From assembly GCF_910592395.1 (NCBI RefSeq), contig NC_088324.1, positions 804,001-868,000 on the forward strand: a stretch of DNA of 64,000 bases, written 5' to 3'. Positions 37,722 to 46,810 of the stretch are shown piece after piece. The position numbers were made by a program, and so were the translations under genes. Below the pieces are notes generated by a model. It worked only from the letters and a program-made list of their open reading frames with translations, did no database searches and was not told the DNA's origin. Numbering within the stretch: the first letter of the stretch is position 1; each line of letters opens with the position of its first letter. Origin of the DNA: Lineus longissimus (taxonomy: Eukaryota; Nemertea; Pilidiophora; Heteronemertea; Lineidae).

Positions 37722-38876
37722 TTATGTTTTTAGGCTTTTTATTCCTGAAATTGGTAACCATTCATTGAACTTATCACTGTAACCCTTCCACTTCACTAAT
37801 CCGTATTTCTTGCCTTTACTGGTCTTGTACCTTAGGATTTTCTCGATCTTGTACTCTAGCTGGTCAGGATTAGGAACATAGCTCAATTCCTCTTCATAGA
37901 AATATCCTTGAATTTCTTCTTTGTGGTAATCCTCAAGCTGGTAGACGATAGGGTGAGTAAAGCTGATCTGTTTGATTTGGAACACCTCCTCAGTGTAGTT
38001 GGGCATGTAACCTTTACCGAAAATGGACTTGTACTTTGAAATTCTTACACTGTCACCTACTTTGTACTTTGGATTACCAAATGTCTCTTTGAGGTGAAGA
38101 CCGTAAAGATTGTACCACACTGTTCCTTCGTTTTCCATCTTTCTGGCGTCTACAGGTTTCATACCTATTGATGAGTGAAATGTGTTATTGTAGCCGCTGA
38201 CCAGGTCATCCAGAACGTCAATCCACTTGTCAGTCTCCTTAGCGGTGAAATAACGCCACATTTTTTCTTTAAGGGTTCTATTGAATCTCTCTACTACTGC
38301 TGCCTTCTTATCAGATTTTGTGGAGAACCAGTCTATGTCATTTTCTGTTAAAAGTTCCTTGAAGTGTTTGTTGTAAAATTCTTTACCGTCATCAAACTGG
38401 ATTTTCGTTGGTTTTGCTTCCTCAAATATCACTTTAAATGCATCTCTGATTTCTTCTCCCCTCTTACTCTTAACTGCTAGAGCCCAAGAAAAACGACTAA
38501 ATAGATCTATGACTGTTAAAATGAATCTGTTGCCTTTATTTTGTTTCTCGAATTTCTGCATGTCAACCAGATCTGCTTGCCATTGTTGATCGATGTACGA
38601 TACCATTGTCTTCCTGAAGGTGAATTTCTTAATGGCCGGTTTGTGTAGTTGGTGAGTTGGTAGTGTTTCTAGAAATTCTTTCACTTCTTTTTGTTTAATA
38701 AGTTTTCCTGAGCGGGACTTTGTCCCTAACAACGAAGTTGTGCTCTGCTCTCGTGACGAAGTCATATCTTCCTTGACCTGTTTCCAGATTTTACTCAAAG
38801 AACTGTAAGCCACGGGACTCTCGGGGTTGTAGTACAAATCCCTTAGATACTGCTGTTTGTCATCCTTTACATTCAT
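37722..38876 (-). CDS. int: P2 integrase with C-terminal chromodomain
   Basis: The protein has 384 residues. The core carries QADLVDMQKF (first Asp, about residue 98), QFDDGKEF (second Asp) and AVVERFNRTLKEK (Glu), giving the normal D, D, E set, unlike P1. An SH3-like region with GDSVRISKYKS follows, then a chromodomain (EKILRYK, YGLVKWKGY, NEWLP; about 334-375). In chromoviruses and Polintons this domain is thought to steer insertion to modified histones. Near the N-terminus a palindromic-repeat insert (38712-38765) encodes SSREQSTTSLLGTKSRSG. The start codon is 4 bp from that of the opposing ATPase gene. Confidence 0.92.
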   Translation of the reverse strand: MNVKDDKQQYLRDLYYNPESPVAYSSLSKIWKQVKEDMTSSREQSTTSLLGTKSRSGKLIKQKEVKEFLETLPTHQLHKPAIKKFTFRKTMVSYIDQQWQADLVDMQKFEKQNKGNRFILTVIDLFSRFSWALAVKSKRGEEIRDAFKVIFEEAKPTKIQFDDGKEFYNKHFKELLTENDIDWFSTKSDKKAAVVERFNRTLKEKMWRYFTAKETDKWIDVLDDLVSGYNNTFHSSIGMKPVDARKMENEGTVWYNLYGLHLKETFGNPKYKVGDSVRISKYKSIFGKGYMPNYTEEVFQIKQISFTHPIVYQLEDYHKEEIQGYFYEEELSYVPNPDQLEYKIEKILRYKTSKGKKYGLVKWKGYSDKFNEWLPISGIKSLKT

Positions 38877-38880
38877 TTAA

Positions 38881-39501
38881 ATGAGTGAAGTATTTATTTA
38901 CGAGCCACACAATATGTTAATTTCTGGTGTTACCAATTGTGGTAAGACATATTTTGCCCTTGACCTCTTAGAAAAGGAGTATCGGCACAAGTTCCAGAAC
39001 ATAGTCATTTTCTGTCCAACATATTTCAACAATAAGACATATGAAAGGAAATGGATTTACCAAGACAAGAACGTCTACATAGTTAATCCCGAAGCTGTGG
39101 CCAGTAATTTGGACCTTGTGCTTCAGTTTGCTACTCTGACCTTTGCTGGTTCTAACACATTATTCCTCATTGATGACTGTGCTAATTTGAGAGACACAAA
39201 AAAGAAGGTGTCCGAGTTATGTAATCTTGCCTTTTCCGGCAGGCACTACAATCTCACTGTTTGGTTACTAGTTCAGAAGTACAATTCAGTTGTTAAGGAC
39301 TACAGAGAGAACATAAGAATTTTAGTATTATTTTTTAATAAGGATGAATCAGCCATGAAAGATGCCTTAGAAGAAAACAATGTTATTCCTAAGGAGAAAA
39401 GACAGTACTACATAGAAGAACTTAAGATGAAAAAAGGATCAAAACTGATCATTAGACTACAACATCCATTTGGATTTACTCTTTCACATCAAAAATCTTA
39501 G
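38881..39501 (+). CDS. atp: P2 genome-packaging ATPase
   Basis: The 206-residue protein is clearly homologous to P1 10930-11550. Walker A is GVTNCGKT, Walker B is LFLIDDCANL, and LAFSGRHYNLTVWLLVQKYN follows. It is intact and reads against its neighbours. The ATG is separated from the integrase ATG by only TTAA (38877-38880). Its 3' end runs into a palindromic repeat (39508-39542) that also overlaps the end of the opposing gene. Confidence 0.93.
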   Translation: MSEVFIYEPHNMLISGVTNCGKTYFALDLLEKEYRHKFQNIVIFCPTYFNNKTYERKWIYQDKNVYIVNPEAVASNLDLVLQFATLTFAGSNTLFLIDDCANLRDTKKKVSELCNLAFSGRHYNLTVWLLVQKYNSVVKDYRENIRILVLFFNKDESAMKDALEENNVIPKEKRQYYIEELKMKKGSKLIIRLQHPFGFTLSHQKS

Positions 39502-39507
39502 TCCCGC

Positions 39508-39542
39508 TTCTGATTGAGCTATGCTCTCAGGACTGTGTCCGA
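39508..39542. terminator. P2 palindromic repeat at convergent gene ends
   Basis: GAGCTATGCTC and GGACTGTGTCC, two 4-bp-stem, 3-nt-loop hairpins, lie exactly between the ATPase stop (39501) and the end of the opposing gene, overlapping the last codons of the latter. The position would suit a bidirectional 3'-end signal; that role is inferred. Confidence 0.45.
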
Positions 39543-39965
39543 TCAGTGGTCTTAGTCTTTCTAACCCTAGTAAAATAATAAATTATTAACCCTAAACCGC
39601 TAAGTCCTAGGATAATCCATAGGTACTCGTATTTCTTCATTTCATCACTAGGTTGGTAGTAATCACTTAATTGTGGTCGCTGAGGTAGTACAATAGTTCT
39701 TTCTGGATGTAAATGATTGTAAACAGTAAGTGCTGAATCAGTATTGTTAAAATCAATAGAAGCGTCTCTTTCTCTCTTTAATTCAAGATTAACAAAGTCA
39801 ATGGTACTTTTCCTATGCTCATCCCATTCTGTGGATGCTCTTTGCAATTGCTCCTGAGCCAAATCATGTCTTTTCACTTCAGTCTCATAGCCATTCTTGT
39901 CTAGTTTTTTAAAAAGGTAATCCATTGATTATTGCAGATCCAAATAACATGCCAATGCCAGCCAT
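39527..39965 (-). pseudogene. P2 RHDLA membrane protein, frameshifted near the start
   Basis: The main frame (39925 down to 39527) has EVKRHDLAQEQLQRAS, a helical middle and a C-terminal TM (WIILGLSGLGLIIYYF), homologous to P1 12882-13268. The likely original start is the ATG at 39963-39965: it has the P2 context ATTAAATGG and opens a hydrophobic peptide (MAGIGMLFGSAII) like the P1 N-terminus. That frame hits a stop in the T/A run at about 39905-39916, where a one-base length difference joins it to the main frame. Internal ATG use is possible, so function may not be fully lost. Confidence 0.6.
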
Positions 39966-39987
39966 TTAATTCCAATGAATTTTGATT

Positions 39988-40755
39988 TCAATGATGTGTC
40001 CCTGAGAGCATAGCTCGAGTTAATACCAATTGGTACTGTACATTATGACCATTAAGATCGATGATGTCACCTTTTTCATCAGTTAAGCGAATATTCAGCT
40101 TATTGAATCTTGGTTTACAGGGAATTGCTATTGGTTTCTCAAATGTGTATGCTATTAAATCCCCAAAATTAGCTTCCTTTATTGGTCTTGTGGTTAGCAC
40201 ATCAGATGCTTCACCATTACTTAATACACTATTAGATTCGATTATGTCACAGTGAAAAACAAAATGGTTAATTGGTCTAAAATTGATGGGTTTCTCGCTT
40301 ACAACATCATCCTTACTTTTATTGTCTAAAGGGTAAGGCCATTCTGATTTCATGCCAAATAATTCATTACTTTTACCAATAAAATAGATCTGATAATGCG
40401 CCTCATTTTTTCTCTTTAGGAAGTGTAAGATGTCCTTACCTGTTGGTTCTTCAAGGTCAAATCTGACAGCACCTCTACTCATACTATTTTCTTTCAACTT
40501 ATCCGCAAATACTTTTGAAAAGCTCTGTAGGTCATAGAGACCATCTGGTAGCGTAATCTCTGCCACATCAAACCCCTTAACTTTGATTCGGTTATTCTCC
40601 CTGGCTGCACTTATGTTGTAGAATGTACAAGGTATTACTGCAAAAGTTAAAGTGATGCTACATGCATCCTGAATTTCAGTCTTGAGATTGACTGTTAAAT
40701 CACTTGAACTCTGATCTGGATAGTCACTTGAATCTATGTTCATTACAGTAACCAT
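39988..40755 (-). CDS. P2 penton-like minor capsid protein
   Basis: The 255-residue protein is homologous to P1 14622-15311: IPCTFYNIS near residue 45, LPDGLYDLQSF, a Leu-x-Gly strand (ELFGMKSEW), HCDIIESNSVLSNGEASDVL, and NIRLTDEKGDIIDLNG. It is intact. The last residues (RAMLSGTHH) derive from a palindromic repeat at about 40000-40022, so the repeat now supplies the C-terminus. Confidence 0.8.
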   Translation of the reverse strand: MVTVMNIDSSDYPDQSSSDLTVNLKTEIQDACSITLTFAVIPCTFYNISAARENNRIKVKGFDVAEITLPDGLYDLQSFSKVFADKLKENSMSRGAVRFDLEEPTGKDILHFLKRKNEAHYQIYFIGKSNELFGMKSEWPYPLDNKSKDDVVSEKPINFRPINHFVFHCDIIESNSVLSNGEASDVLTTRPIKEANFGDLIAYTFEKPIAIPCKPRFNKLNIRLTDEKGDIIDLNGHNVQYQLVLTRAMLSGTHH

Positions 40756-40812
40756 TTACTTAAGCAAATTTTCGTTTTCAAATTTACCTTTTATCAAATA
40801 AGTAAATTATTC

Positions 40813-41049
40813 TTACTTCATAATATTTCTGGGTAGGATTCCTTGATCGTAAAGGTACTCTAATGTTCCATTACTAATAGCTACAGTTCCTCCCAGTTTA
40901 AGAATTTCCTCTAGGTTGGCCTGACTTGGGGGACCAATATTGATTCTCAAGAACCTTTTCAGTAACATAGAGTAACCAATTGTTGTTGATGCCAACAGTA
41001 AACTTTGATACAGTGTATTTATGATATCTTTCTTTCCTGGTGTATCCAT
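40813..41049 (-). CDS. P2 conserved small membrane protein
   Basis: The 78-residue protein matches P1 12635-12871 along its whole length: INTLYQSLLLASTTIGYSML, NIGPPSQANLEE, LPRNI. It has two hydrophobic helices. The start is in AGTAATTAAATGG, the P2 context. The equal length in two diverged elements argues for a real and constrained small gene. Confidence 0.75.
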   Translation of the reverse strand: MDTPGKKDIINTLYQSLLLASTTIGYSMLLKRFLRINIGPPSQANLEEILKLGGTVAISNGTLEYLYDQGILPRNIMK

Positions 41050-41102
41050 TTAATTACTTAGAAAATCACTAGTAAAACTCATTTATCTAGTATTCAGTAT
41101 TT

Positions 41103-41170
41103 AATTTAGTGTTGTACGAACTTTGTTTCAGTGTTGGAGCGAACTTTGTTCTTGCAGCACCTCAGTGCTG
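41103..41170. repeat. P2 repeat-like hairpins at the capsid 3' end
   Basis: GAACTTTGTTTC, GAACTTTGTTC and GCAGCACCTCAGTGCTGG hairpins cluster around the capsid stop codon at 41162. They resemble worn copies of the P2 palindromic family. Confidence 0.45.
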
Positions 41171-42413
41171 GAGTGAAGCAATCTGAGAATTCTGGATGTT
41201 TACCTGGGCGTCAGAAACCACGAATATGTGCATTTTGTATGGTCCCTTTCCAGATTTCTTTGTAATAGATAATTGAATACCATCTTTTGTGTTCTGGAGC
41301 TTCTTTCCTGATCCGTGAAGACGATTATCCTCAGAAGTTCTCAGGTCCAACCATAAACCATAGTGATTAGAATCACCATAGTATTTTTCCATGGTCATGT
41401 TACAGTCATGAGTTTTCTTCAAATCTTCAGACATAAAATGTTTCTTGATCTCCTCCCATTGATCCATCATTCTCATTCCTTCTGGGAACACCTGATTGGC
41501 AACACCCTCTATTGTGATCTGCACTTTACTTATGTTAGGGTTTTCAAACTTCTCTGAATCTCTAGCTCCATCTACATAGTCAGACACAAATAGTAATAAT
41601 AATCCTTTAATAGACATTCTTGGAAAGTTGATGTTCTCATTAATTAGTGTTTCATTAGCAGTAACATTGACTGTCTTAAAATGGTCTACCCAATCATAAA
41701 ATATTGAGAATCCAGAATTGTACTTGTTACTCAATTGACTAGCAATCATTTTGTTGGTTATCATATTCAAAACAAATATTTTCAAGTTTGTAGCCCATAC
41801 TTGCTGTGGTTGTGGTGACTATGATTTCCTCCTTTGGTGCTAAAGTTATTTCAATGATAACATCTTCTTGAATTGGAAACTTGTAAAATGGAGCATGATG
41901 ATGGAATAGTTCAAAATCTAATGGTATTTTGTACTTCTTGTCAAACACTTTCTTTAAAGTCTTTTCATTAGCTGTTTCTCCAGTGACATCAGCTTCAGCG
42001 ACTCCTGATCTTAATTCTCTAAGATTTTTTGACTGAATACCCTGAAAAACTCTATCATTTCTTTCTTCTTCTGTAAACCACAGATCTTTAAATGTAGAAT
42101 AATGACTGTATTCGTCAAGGTCAAATATCTGCTCTGTTCCCCACTTAACCACCATCTTTGAGATTAGGTTTCTACCAAGATTATTTACAACACTATTTTT
42201 AGAATCACCAGAAATGGTTACATCAGCAGACTGATAAAGAGATTTAGGTACAAAGAATGTATTCTCTCGCAATGCCGGTATTCTAACATACAGTGTTTCT
42301 TTGGGGTTAGCAGATGATGGGTTATGAGTAATGATATGATGCTGCCTCTCAGCTTTTAAACCAAGTGGAATCTTATGTGCCCTTTCGGTATTTAATAAAT
42401 ATCCTGTTGCCAT
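41162..42413 (-). pseudogene. mcp: P2 major capsid protein, frameshifted
   Basis: The N-terminal half (42413 down to 41739) has ITHNPSSANPKETLYVRIP, VPKSL, FKDLWFTEEERND and the FELFHHHAPFYKFP strand. The C-terminal half (41785 down to 41162) is in another frame and has FMSEDLKKTHDCNM and LWLDLRTSEDNRLHGSG. Both align with the intact P1 capsid. The frames meet near 41770-41776, consistent with a one-base gain. The start is preceded by AAATAGAAA. No full capsid subunit can be made as it stands. Confidence 0.88.
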
Positions 42414-42637
42414 TTTCTATTTATTTACTAGTAAAATTATATACATGCAGTGAACAGTGCCAACATCATATATCAGGTAAAATGCACGGAAAAAAGCTAT
42501 TGACGTGTACTTTCTGTTGGAATACAGTAAGTCATGATTACATTAACCCATTGAACTCTAGTATTCCCTTACCATTTCACTGCAACGCTTCACTGACCAT
42601 TTCATTGCAACGCTTCACTGGGAATCTAATGAATGAT
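42414..42637. other. probable right end of P2 / junction with host
   Basis: No gene. The motif TTGCAACGCTTCACTG (or a close variant) occurs twice at about 42580-42620. The P2 right TIR should lie here, but the left TIR is not in the window for comparison, so the boundary is not fixed. Confidence 0.35.
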
Positions 42638-42767
42638 AGAATATATGTATTGTGGTGTCTGGTTCTTAGGGGTTTCTAAGCTATTTTGTGACAAAAAGGC
42701 CTGTAAGGGCTTTTGTTAAAATAGCTTAGAATTACCTAGATTCCTACCACCACAATACATATATTCT
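42638..42767. mobile_element. 130-bp foldback element (MITE-like)
   Basis: AGAATATATGTATTGTGGTG at 42638-42657 is perfectly inverted at 42748-42767. Further inside, CTAAGCTATTTTGT pairs with the region around AAAATAGCTTAG. It interrupts the ankyrin ORF, whose last codons are read from the element. Confidence 0.75.
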
Positions 42768-43151
42768 TTTACATTCTATATCCGCCCCCACTTTAATCAA
42801 TAGATCCACCACCTCTTGGTGTCCTTTAATCGAGGCGATGATGATTGGAGTATTCCCGCCATTGTCTTTACCTTCTATATCCGCCCCCGCTTTAATCAAT
42901 AGATCCACCAACTCTTTGTGTCCTTCAATAGAAACACACCCTAGAGGAGTTCTTCCAATATCGTTGGCATGGTCTATATTCGCCCCCGCTTTAATCAATA
43001 GATCCACCACCTCTTGGTGTCCAATAGTCGAGGCGATGATGATTGGAGTATTCCCGTCATTGTATTTCCATTCTATATTCGCCCCGGCTTTAATCAATTG
43101 AGCCACAAGATTTTTGTCTCCTATAATCGAGGCGATGAATATGGGATCCAT
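42744..43151 (-). CDS. ankyrin-repeat protein or fragment
   Basis: The 135-residue ORF holds four ankyrin repeats with the consensus GHQEVVDLLIKAGADIE and NTPIIIAS. The repeats are very alike (recent internal duplication). The 3' end runs into the foldback element at 42748-42767, which supplies RIYVLWW, so the gene is probably truncated there. It lies 330 bp beyond the P2 capsid gene; whether it belonged to P2 or to the host cannot be decided. It would be a protein-interaction module. Confidence 0.6.
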   Translation of the reverse strand: MDPIFIASIIGDKNLVAQLIKAGANIEWKYNDGNTPIIIASTIGHQEVVDLLIKAGANIDHANDIGRTPLGCVSIEGHKELVDLLIKAGADIEGKDNGGNTPIIIASIKGHQEVVDLLIKVGADIECKRIYVLWW

Positions 43152-43314
43152 GTAATTTTTGCACTTTATATGTACTCCAGTTCACAGAATGACAGGACGA
43201 ATCTTATTAGCCAAAAATAACCGAATGCTGCTGCATCGAACGGAGCAAGTTGGGGCCGTGTGGCTGGCATCATGGACTGTTCTTGGGAGCTTGAAATCAA
43301 ACAGTTCCATAATA

Positions 43315-44025
43315 CAGTGCGTATCAAAAAAAGGTAATCCAAATTCATGGAGTTAATATGCCTATTTAGTTTAACAAGCTGATTAACACGTGGTTTACTA
43401 ATGAAGAGGAGATCCTCAGCTTTCCAATGATACCATTCCTCCAAAAATGTCCAAGATTGGTGAATTGAAATAAACGATTACAAGCTGATCTCACACTATG
43501 TCACTTTTTCCTTTGGGGACACATGAAAAACAAGGTGTCTGCGACTCCTCCCCGTGATCTTAATGACTTGGATGGCCGAATTCAACACGAAGTGGATGAT
43601 TTACGCGGGAATCGCGCAGTGATCAGAAAAGCAGTTCAGGGCATGCTCTATCGCTGTGAACTTTGTGTTGCAAGAGGCGGAGGGCATGTTGAAAGTGTGG
43701 GTGCATAAAATACAAGATAAGAAGATCTCTGAATAAAGCCAAATAATTCCCGAGAAAATCGTGTTCGTTTTGATCTTTTTAAGTTTGTAAACGTACAATT
43801 TGAACGTATTCATTCAACTTGCACAAACTTGGAAATTTTCGATTTGAACTCGTCATTTTCTATTACAATTTACTCGGTCATGCGAGACCGTAATAACGCA
43901 AGAATGGTATCAATGGAAATCTGAGGATATCCTCTTCAATAGTAGACCACATGTAGCTTCTGAAACTAAATAGCCTTGGAATATTAACCCCTTGACTTTA
44001 GATTACCTTTTGTTGATACGCACTG
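43315..44025. mobile_element. Tc1/mariner-like element, defective
   Basis: CAGTGCGTATCA at 43315 is inverted at 44014-44025, both flanked by TA (43313-43314 and 44026-44027), the family's target duplication. The TIRs extend about 130 bp at roughly 80% identity. Inside, frames around 43490-43710 encode a worn IS630-type transposase C-terminus (FFLWGHMKNKV...). At 711 bp it lacks most of a transposase, so it is non-autonomous. Confidence 0.8.
43490..43708 (+). pseudogene. Tc1/mariner transposase C-terminal remnant
   Basis: HFFLWGHMKNKVSATPPRDL and the following D-L-D-x-R-I, Y-R-C-E-L-C pattern match the end of IS630/Tc-type transposases, which normally read DFFLWG and R-x-D-x-C near the C-terminus. 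The catalytic DDE core is not present in the 711-bp element. Confidence 0.55.
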
Positions 44026-44027
44026 TA

Positions 44028-45670
44028 TAATGCAGTGCATTCTCGGAGTTGAAAGATCTTTATATGCAGAGAATTGCGATGATATAATATGTTGCCACCT
44101 GCTAAAGACAGTACAATCAACAAGTCCAATTAATTTAATATAATCCTGCAAAAAACGGAGAGTTAAAAGAATCTCTCGTCCGCGAGAAAAAATAGTAACA
44201 GCTCCACAGACGAGCGATTTAGATTGGTGAAGCCGCGATTTAAAGCACATGCGACGGTTATCACTTGTTTGGGTCAGTGCTTTACCAGGCGATTACAAGT
44301 TTGCCTGCAATGAAACACGAGATCTTAATGTCGCACAGATCAAGATAAGAAATTAAGAGCGCTGCCTCGAAAATGAGGCCCAGTGTAAAATCATTTGTCT
44401 TAATGAACTATTTCACGCAGAAGCAGTGAGATAAGTCCAACCTTGGAAGAGTCAAGGCTAATCAAATTACAAAAGCCCCCTATATTCAAAACTGAGTGTT
44501 ACCTTACCAATAGCCTGTTTTAAAAGTTTTCGTCTCTAATCAATGCTTGGTATTACATAATACATATCAATCAACACTGCGTTACAGTCGAATGTGTTAG
44601 AATCAGTTATATCATACTGTTTTAGTGTCAACCAATCGAATGAAGTCTCTTAGGAATGATGGCTTTTACAATGAAAAAATTAATAAACTCTATCGAAGCC
44701 ACTTCATATCATGCAGTCACGTGACGGGCGTACCTGACGCCTCAATGCCAATGCTTTCGCGTTCATATACCAGGTACGTAGGAGCTGGGCCTGGGAGCGC
44801 AGGTCGGAAAGAAAAACGGTCCGGAACTCCGAAGTAAAATTCGCGCAACAAGAGTGCGTTTTTAGACTGAGGAGGCACACAGAAATGCTCAGGTTGTTGC
44901 AGTCGCTCACTACTTTGGCAATTATTACTTTTTTTCCAGTCTACTTCAGCAACCGCGGCCTCATCGTTCGTATCTCAAATGCTTATATGCATGCCTTGGT
45001 GGACGGTAATCAGAAGTGCCGATGCCATTTTATGACTGAGAGCGCGCGATATGAAACGAAACATTGCTAAATTGTTCAAGCTATCTTTATGCTTCTTGTG
45101 CTATACAGTGCCAACCATGATAATCACCCATGAATGAGATGTACGTACCACGGTCTAATTAAAGCTGGTACGCACCCGCTGAAAATCACGGGAATTAGTT
45201 GTTAATTAGGTCGATCACTTGCTCACGAACACAATGGCCTTCAAAGGCGTTGAAATAAACATTAGCTTGTTTACAGGTATGTCCTTGCAAACCAACCCAA
45301 CCTCTTCTATCCCAATACCGACTCGTGACCAGAATCCCGGCGAATACATGGTCTAGGCCTGCTATGTATCGCTATGCACTATAGAACGGAACAAGCTCGC
45401 GGAGATTTGAAATTGGTTTGTTGGAAGGGGCGATATGCGTTTTAGAAAGCGAACTTCAACTTGCCAAGCTACGATATAGTTTGTCAATGCCTATATTGTC
45501 CCTTTTTTGTTTAAATTCAGTACATGTTTATTGACTTTAGGACAACCAATTGGATATGACTCAGTAGAAATGTATTCCTGCAAAGTTTCGGCCACGAATG
45601 TAATTGTTTGATTGGGAATAACATGTAAGGTTCTCTAAGGGGTCAGGAAAAGTAAAGAGAAGAATATTAC
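44028..45670. other. host non-coding DNA
   Basis: No supported gene. Frames are short and lack domain signals. TATA-like and simple AT runs only. Confidence 0.5.
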
Positions 45671-45778
45671 CTTCAGATCCTATTTGAATCCTCGTGCTCG
45701 GGGTAATCAGTATCGTTCCAGTGACAGCAGCTATATGAGGAGGAAGTACAGTCTTGAGTTCTTGGATTCCACCTGGAA
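45671..45778 (-). CDS. possible host exon
   Basis: On the minus strand a 108-bp open segment encodes a peptide including GGIQELKTVLPPHIAAV and TGTILITPSTRIQIG. It is bounded by an acceptor-like ...TTATTTAAAG and a donor-like GAAG|GTAATA, and the length is a multiple of three. A second open segment upstream on the same strand (about 45815-45960) could be a neighbouring exon. I do not recognise the protein. Confidence 0.3.
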
Positions 45779-46039
45779 CTTTAAATAAGAAACACATTAT
45801 CCACACAAATATCATATTCCAAGGTTGGTCTTTAATTCGGCTGGATCGTCTGCAGAGATCTTATTGGCATACTCAGTATCAATATCAAAATGCATCATCA
45901 AAATGCTAATGAGGCTAAAACTCCGCCTCACACGAACTGTCTCCGAAATCTGGTAACTACTCTTAACAACTAAAGCTACGTACGTCCACCGGAACTTTTG
46001 TTCCGTAGCCAGTAACTTTATTGGCCAAACTAGTTCCAT

Positions 46040-46810
46040 AAAGATATTGTAGCGTAAAACCGGGTCGAGCGTTAAGGCTTCACCAAACTATGAGACAGGG
46101 ACAATGTCACACCCAAGTCTGGCAAACCAGAGCTGTCTCAGAGGGGCTTGGCTAATAGTTCAGGGTCTTGGGCAGGGGGCAAAATGACAATGGTACGTCC
46201 CGTTGACATAAGAATACTGAGTAAAGAGCTGACAATATGAATCAGGATGAAACAACTACTCTAAGCTATCACAAAAGGCAAAAATACTTCTCATATAAAT
46301 CATAAGCTTTATTCCCACCTCATAACAGTGGCAATAAATGTGGTAAAATGGTTTACAGACATGGGATGATAGTCATATTTACAGAGATTGAATTTATACC
46401 AAATGATTGATGGCAGGATACAAGCTCATATCTATGTCCTCACAACCCATCAAACGAGTCAAAAAATCGAGAAGTTCCTGGAGGAAAGCAACCACCTCTT
46501 CTAGTAAGTTCTATAAAGGTGCCAATCACCGCCATGTCATCAGGATAAATGTGCCCACTTGGTGCTTCATACAGAGGCATTTTGGTTTTGAGTAACTTGG
46601 TCTTTGTACTGATTATAACCTTGTTGGGTACACCTCAACCAACCTTTCAAAATAATTATAAAATTGCTCTTACCTAAATTTGCTTTGCGTAGTAGATGTT
46701 CAGTTTCAAAGCTGTAGTGATAACCCTGACCCTTATCAAAAAGGATGGGAATGTCTCTCAGTCTAACTTTATACACTTGGAGTCAACAGGCAATTGCTCA
46801 GCTCAGCATA
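46040..46810. other. host non-coding DNA
   Basis: Nothing recognised: short frames only, no repeat structure seen. Confidence 0.4.

Larger units (their letters stand above)
17136..42500. mobile_element. Polinton/Maverick element P2, decayed, interrupted by P1 and a Gypsy element
   Basis: From 17152 to 42413 runs a second Polinton gene set (PolB, chromodomain integrase, major capsid, penton, ATPase and small membrane genes), about 16 kb after removing the Gypsy element at 24396-33711. Genes on the left read right and most on the right read left. I cannot find its TIRs: P1 ends 16 bp before its first gene, so the left end is outside the window or lost, and the right end is somewhere near 42430-42640. 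At least five genes are broken. The ancestor carried a palindromic-repeat family distinct from that of P1. Starts often have AATTAAATG. Confidence 0.88.

Noticed and set aside
1-42500. Endogenous giant virus or virophage instead of Polintons
   Set aside because: The TIRs, RVE integrase, size of about 16-17 kb and the PolB/MCP/penton/ATPase set are the Polinton definition; the primase motifs alone do not outweigh this.
43984-44250. 88-residue minus-strand gene
   Set aside because: It overlaps the Tc1/mariner TIR and has no domain signal.
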